Origin: Streptomyces atratus
Lineage (GTDB): Bacteria; Actinomycetota; Actinomycetes; Streptomycetales; Streptomycetaceae
NCBI RefSeq assembly: GCF_900119365.1
Contig: NZ_FPJO01000010.1
Location: 213,816 to 276,164, forward strand
Direction of reading: 5' to 3'
Length of the DNA stretch: 62,349 nt
A program made the translations under genes and the position numbers. Shown here in pieces: positions 60,484 through 62,349 of the stretch (its first letter is position 1; every line of letters begins with the position of its first letter). The notes under the pieces are model-generated. The model did no database searches, had not been told where the DNA came from, and worked only from the letters and a program-made list of their open reading frames with translations.

Positions 60484-61356
60484 TCAGTCCCAGCGGTCCT
60501 GGTTGATGAAGCGGCTGAAGCCCCGCCAGGAGTTGGGTCCCATGACGCCGTCGATGGGTCCGGTGTAGCCGTGTGTGGCGGCCAGTCGTTGGACCGCGGC
60601 CCAGGTGTTGGGTCCGGGTGCACCGTCGGCGGGTCCGGTGTAGCCCCAGTCGCGCATGTTCCGCTGGAGCGCGGCGTAGGTGTTGGGGCCAGGGATCCCG
60701 TCGATCGGGCCGGTGTAACCGGACTCGATCCGCAGCCAGTTCTGCGTCCGCCGCCACATGACGGGACCGGGAACACCGTCCTGCTCCGTCGCCGTCTTCG
60801 GCAACCCACCGCCACCACCACCGCCCAGGTAGTTCAGCGGGTTGACCCGGGTGCCGCCCGGGGTGATCAGATGCCAGTGCACATGCGGTCCGGTGGAACT
60901 TCCGGAACCCGGGGCACCGGCCGCGCCGCCGGAGCGCCCGACGATGTCCCCCTTGCCGACCGAGGTGCCGTCGGGCAGCAGGAACTCCGACAGATGCATG
61001 TACTGCGTCCGGTATCCGTCGCTGTGGGTGATGGTCACCGTGTGTCCGCCGGTGCCGTTGTACGGGATGTTGGTGACGACACCGGCTCCCGCGGCCGGCA
61101 GGGCGGTGCCGACACCCATCCCGTAGTCGATTCCGCCCAGGGAACCGCGGTCGAGGTGCTCCTGCCAGCTGCCGGTGATCTGGTAGGCGCTGAACGGGTT
61201 GTAGATGTCCAGAGCCCGGGCGGAGCCCGCCGAGAACAGCACGCCGCCGGCGGCCAGACCGAACGTGGTGACCGAGCCGCGCAGCAGCGTGCGCCGGCTC
61301 ATTCCGGTCCGTGACCGGTTCTTCCGGCCGTTGTCGGCCTCATGGTTCTCGGACAC
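60484..61356 (-). CDS. Tat-exported M23 endopeptidase with peptidoglycan-binding repeats
   Basis: The 290-residue protein has a twin-arginine signal (SRRTLLRGSVTTFGLAAGGVL), an M23 LytM domain (GSLGGIDYGMGVGTALPAAGAG with zinc Asp, STGPHVHWHLITPGGTRVNPL with HxH), a poly-Gly linker and three 38-residue repeats (IESGYTGPIDGIPGPNTYAALQ; WGYTGPADGAPGPNTWAAVQ; HGYTGPIDGVMGPNSWRGF), which are PGRP-like wall-binding units. GTG at 61356 lies behind AAAGGAG. The linker-repeat DNA is duplicated in the divergent GH25 gene. Confidence 0.9.
   Translation of the reverse strand: MSENHEADNGRKNRSRTGMSRRTLLRGSVTTFGLAAGGVLFSAGSARALDIYNPFSAYQITGSWQEHLDRGSLGGIDYGMGVGTALPAAGAGVVTNIPYNGTGGHTVTITHSDGYRTQYMHLSEFLLPDGTSVGKGDIVGRSGGAAGAPGSGSSTGPHVHWHLITPGGTRVNPLNYLGGGGGGGLPKTATEQDGVPGPVMWRRTQNWLRIESGYTGPIDGIPGPNTYAALQRNMRDWGYTGPADGAPGPNTWAAVQRLAATHGYTGPIDGVMGPNSWRGFSRFINQDRWD
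60710..60804 (-). repeat. Inverted repeat copy 1, in the M23 gene
   Basis: These 95 bases are the exact reverse complement of 62255-62349. They encode LPKTATEQDGVPGPVM and the start of the first wall-binding repeat. The repeat is cut by the window end, so it may be longer. Confidence 0.9.
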
Positions 61357-61486
61357 AGCAACTCCTTTGAAAATACTGTGACTTGACCTGGAAGGGCGGC
61401 GCGGCACCACGGTAGCCTACGCGCATAGATTTTGATACGAGCATGACATTCCACTGTCGCGAAACCCCGCCCCCACCGGAGGAGAC

Positions 61487-62349
61487 ATGCGCAGGAGAAC
61501 CCTGATCCGCGGAGCCGTGGCGACAGCCCTGACCCCGGCCGGAATCATCACGGCCACCAGCGCCGTGGCCACCCCCGGGCCGACCCCCGCCGAGGCCGGC
61601 GAGCTGCGGGGCGTGGACGTCTCGAACTACCAGGCCGGCATCGACTACGCCCGCGCCGCCGCCGAGGGCCTGCATTTCGTCATCGCCAAGGCCGGGGGGT
61701 GCCAGCTCGCCGAGGGCCCCTACACCTCGTCCTCCTATCCCGGCCATGTCGACGGGGCCCGCGCCGCGGGCCTGCGGGTGGGTCATTACTGGCTGTCGGG
61801 AGACTTCCTCACCCCCACCGCCGCCGCCGACTACTTCGTGGACCATCTGCACGACTACCGCACCGGCGACGTGCTCGCGCTGGACGTCGAGATGCTCGAC
61901 GACTCCACCCGCCTGTGGGACGACACGGACGTGTCCGCCTGGTTCAACCGGGTGCGGGAACGGGTCGGCACGTACGTGCCCTGGTTCTACATCAGCACGA
62001 GCGCGCTGCGCTCCGGCACCTGGCCCCGCACCGTCGCCGCCGGCGCCCGCCTCTGGGCGGCCTCCTGGGGCGCCAACGACGGCACCTGGCCCGGCCCGCC
62101 CGACCTCGGCGGCCGCTATCCCGACTGGGCCGCCCACCAGTACGCTTCCGTGGGCTCCGTCGGCGGCATCTCTCCCGTCGATCTCGACCTCGCCCGCCCC
62201 TGGGCATTCGACCCGACCGAGCCGACCGACCCGCCACTGCCCGGGGACGACCCCTTGCCGAAGACGGCGACGGAGCAGGACGGTGTTCCCGGTCCCGTCA
62301 TGTGGCGGCGGACGCAGAACTGGCTGCGGATCGAGTCCGGTTACACCGG
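61487..62349 (+). CDS. GH25 lysozyme with wall-binding repeats (partial at the window end)
   Basis: The frame has a signal region beginning MRRRTLIRGAVATALTP (Tat-like RR) and a GH25 (Chalaropsis-type) muramidase domain: LRGVDVSNYQAGIDYARAAA with the catalytic Asp, VIAKAGG, GHYWLSGDF, VLALDVEM with DxE, and RLWAASWGANDG. A linker and the first wall-binding repeat (MWRRTQNWLRIESGYTG) follow and run off the end at 62349. GGAGGAGAC precedes the ATG. It is divergent from the M23 gene, so the two wall hydrolases may be co-expressed. Confidence 0.9.
   Translation, partial: MRRRTLIRGAVATALTPAGIITATSAVATPGPTPAEAGELRGVDVSNYQAGIDYARAAAEGLHFVIAKAGGCQLAEGPYTSSSYPGHVDGARAAGLRVGHYWLSGDFLTPTAAADYFVDHLHDYRTGDVLALDVEMLDDSTRLWDDTDVSAWFNRVRERVGTYVPWFYISTSALRSGTWPRTVAAGARLWAASWGANDGTWPGPPDLGGRYPDWAAHQYASVGSVGGISPVDLDLARPWAFDPTEPTDPPLPGDDPLPKTATEQDGVPGPVMWRRTQNWLRIESGYT
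62255..62349 (+). repeat. Inverted repeat copy 2, in the GH25 gene
   Basis: The 95 bases match 60710-60804 perfectly in opposite orientation; the base just before differs. The copy extends to the end of the window. Confidence 0.9.

Noticed and set aside
61357..61486. Possible c-di-AMP (ydaO-type) riboswitch upstream of the M23 and GH25 wall hydrolases
   Set aside because: Such riboswitches often precede wall hydrolases in actinobacteria, but only 130 bases separate the two starts and the expected conserved elements are not visible.
1..62349. tRNA, rRNA, CRISPR arrays, insertion sequences and biosynthetic gene clusters
   Set aside because: No cloverleaf with a GGTTCRA loop, repeat-spacer array, transposase motif or assembly-line synthase was found on either strand by reading.

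Overview
The window is GC-rich actinobacterial chromosome, almost certainly from Streptomyces or a close relative. Evidence: very high G/C at third codon positions, many GTG and TTG starts, genes that look leaderless, and family pairs typical of Streptomyces (DUF5134 with an M56 peptidase, an LVIVD-repeat protein with DUF305, a MocR regulator with a UPF0261/Tm-1 protein, DUF5997, DUF6421). I saw no rRNA, tRNA, CRISPR array, insertion sequence or phage block.

Layout. 0-2.7 kb: sulfur/redox genes (thioredoxin-like protein, a Cys-containing leader peptide, flavin reductase), a PlsC-like acyltransferase and a dead transglutaminase. 2.7-6.0 kb: a tightly overlapping operon, DUF6421 > SDR > threonine-aldolase-like PLP enzyme. 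6.2-11.6 kb: phosphodiesterase, GNAT, VOC protein, then a divergent MocR regulator and the UPF0261/PEP-hydrolase pair. 11.7-19.1 kb: membrane and envelope genes (DUF5134, M56, PAP2), a HAD hydrolase, the LVIVD/DUF305 secreted pair and a ferredoxin-NADP reductase. 19.1-21.9 kb: an ArsR regulator and an Old Yellow Enzyme that share a repeated 16-bp operator, with a thioesterase and fused gene fragments between them. 21.9-34 kb: GNAT, cupin, beta-propeller, a large secreted hydrolase, uracil-DNA glycosylase, sugar kinase, CbiX-like protein, lactonase and FUSC exporter. 34-40 kb: a PimB-like mannosyltransferase and a block of two-component system, acyltransferase and secreted hydrolase. 40-51 kb: Lrp regulator, Ser/Thr kinase, DUF3048, DedA and a second NarL-type two-component system, interleaved with at least six decayed genes. 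51-56.3 kb: geranylgeranyl-reductase-like protein, then a site-2 protease, a DUF1918 protein and a phosphoribosyltransferase-hydrolase fusion, which match three members of the mycobacterial DosR dormancy regulon. 56.6-60.4 kb: orphan LysR effector domain, DUF5997, nucleoside deaminase, DUF6131, two dead MFS transporters and a Sua5-type protein. 60.5-62.3 kb: divergent M23 endopeptidase and GH25 lysozyme (cut by the window end) that share a perfect inverted DNA repeat of at least 95 bp.

Two themes stand out. First, gene decay is heavy: about ten loci carry internal deletions, frameshifts, nonsense codons or truncations, often with a recognisable C-terminus still present. Second, local regulation can be read directly: three copies of one operator tie the ArsR gene to the OYE gene, a leader peptide precedes the flavin reductase, and at least eight genes have a TANNNT -10-like box 6-8 nt before the start codon, as expected for leaderless mRNAs.
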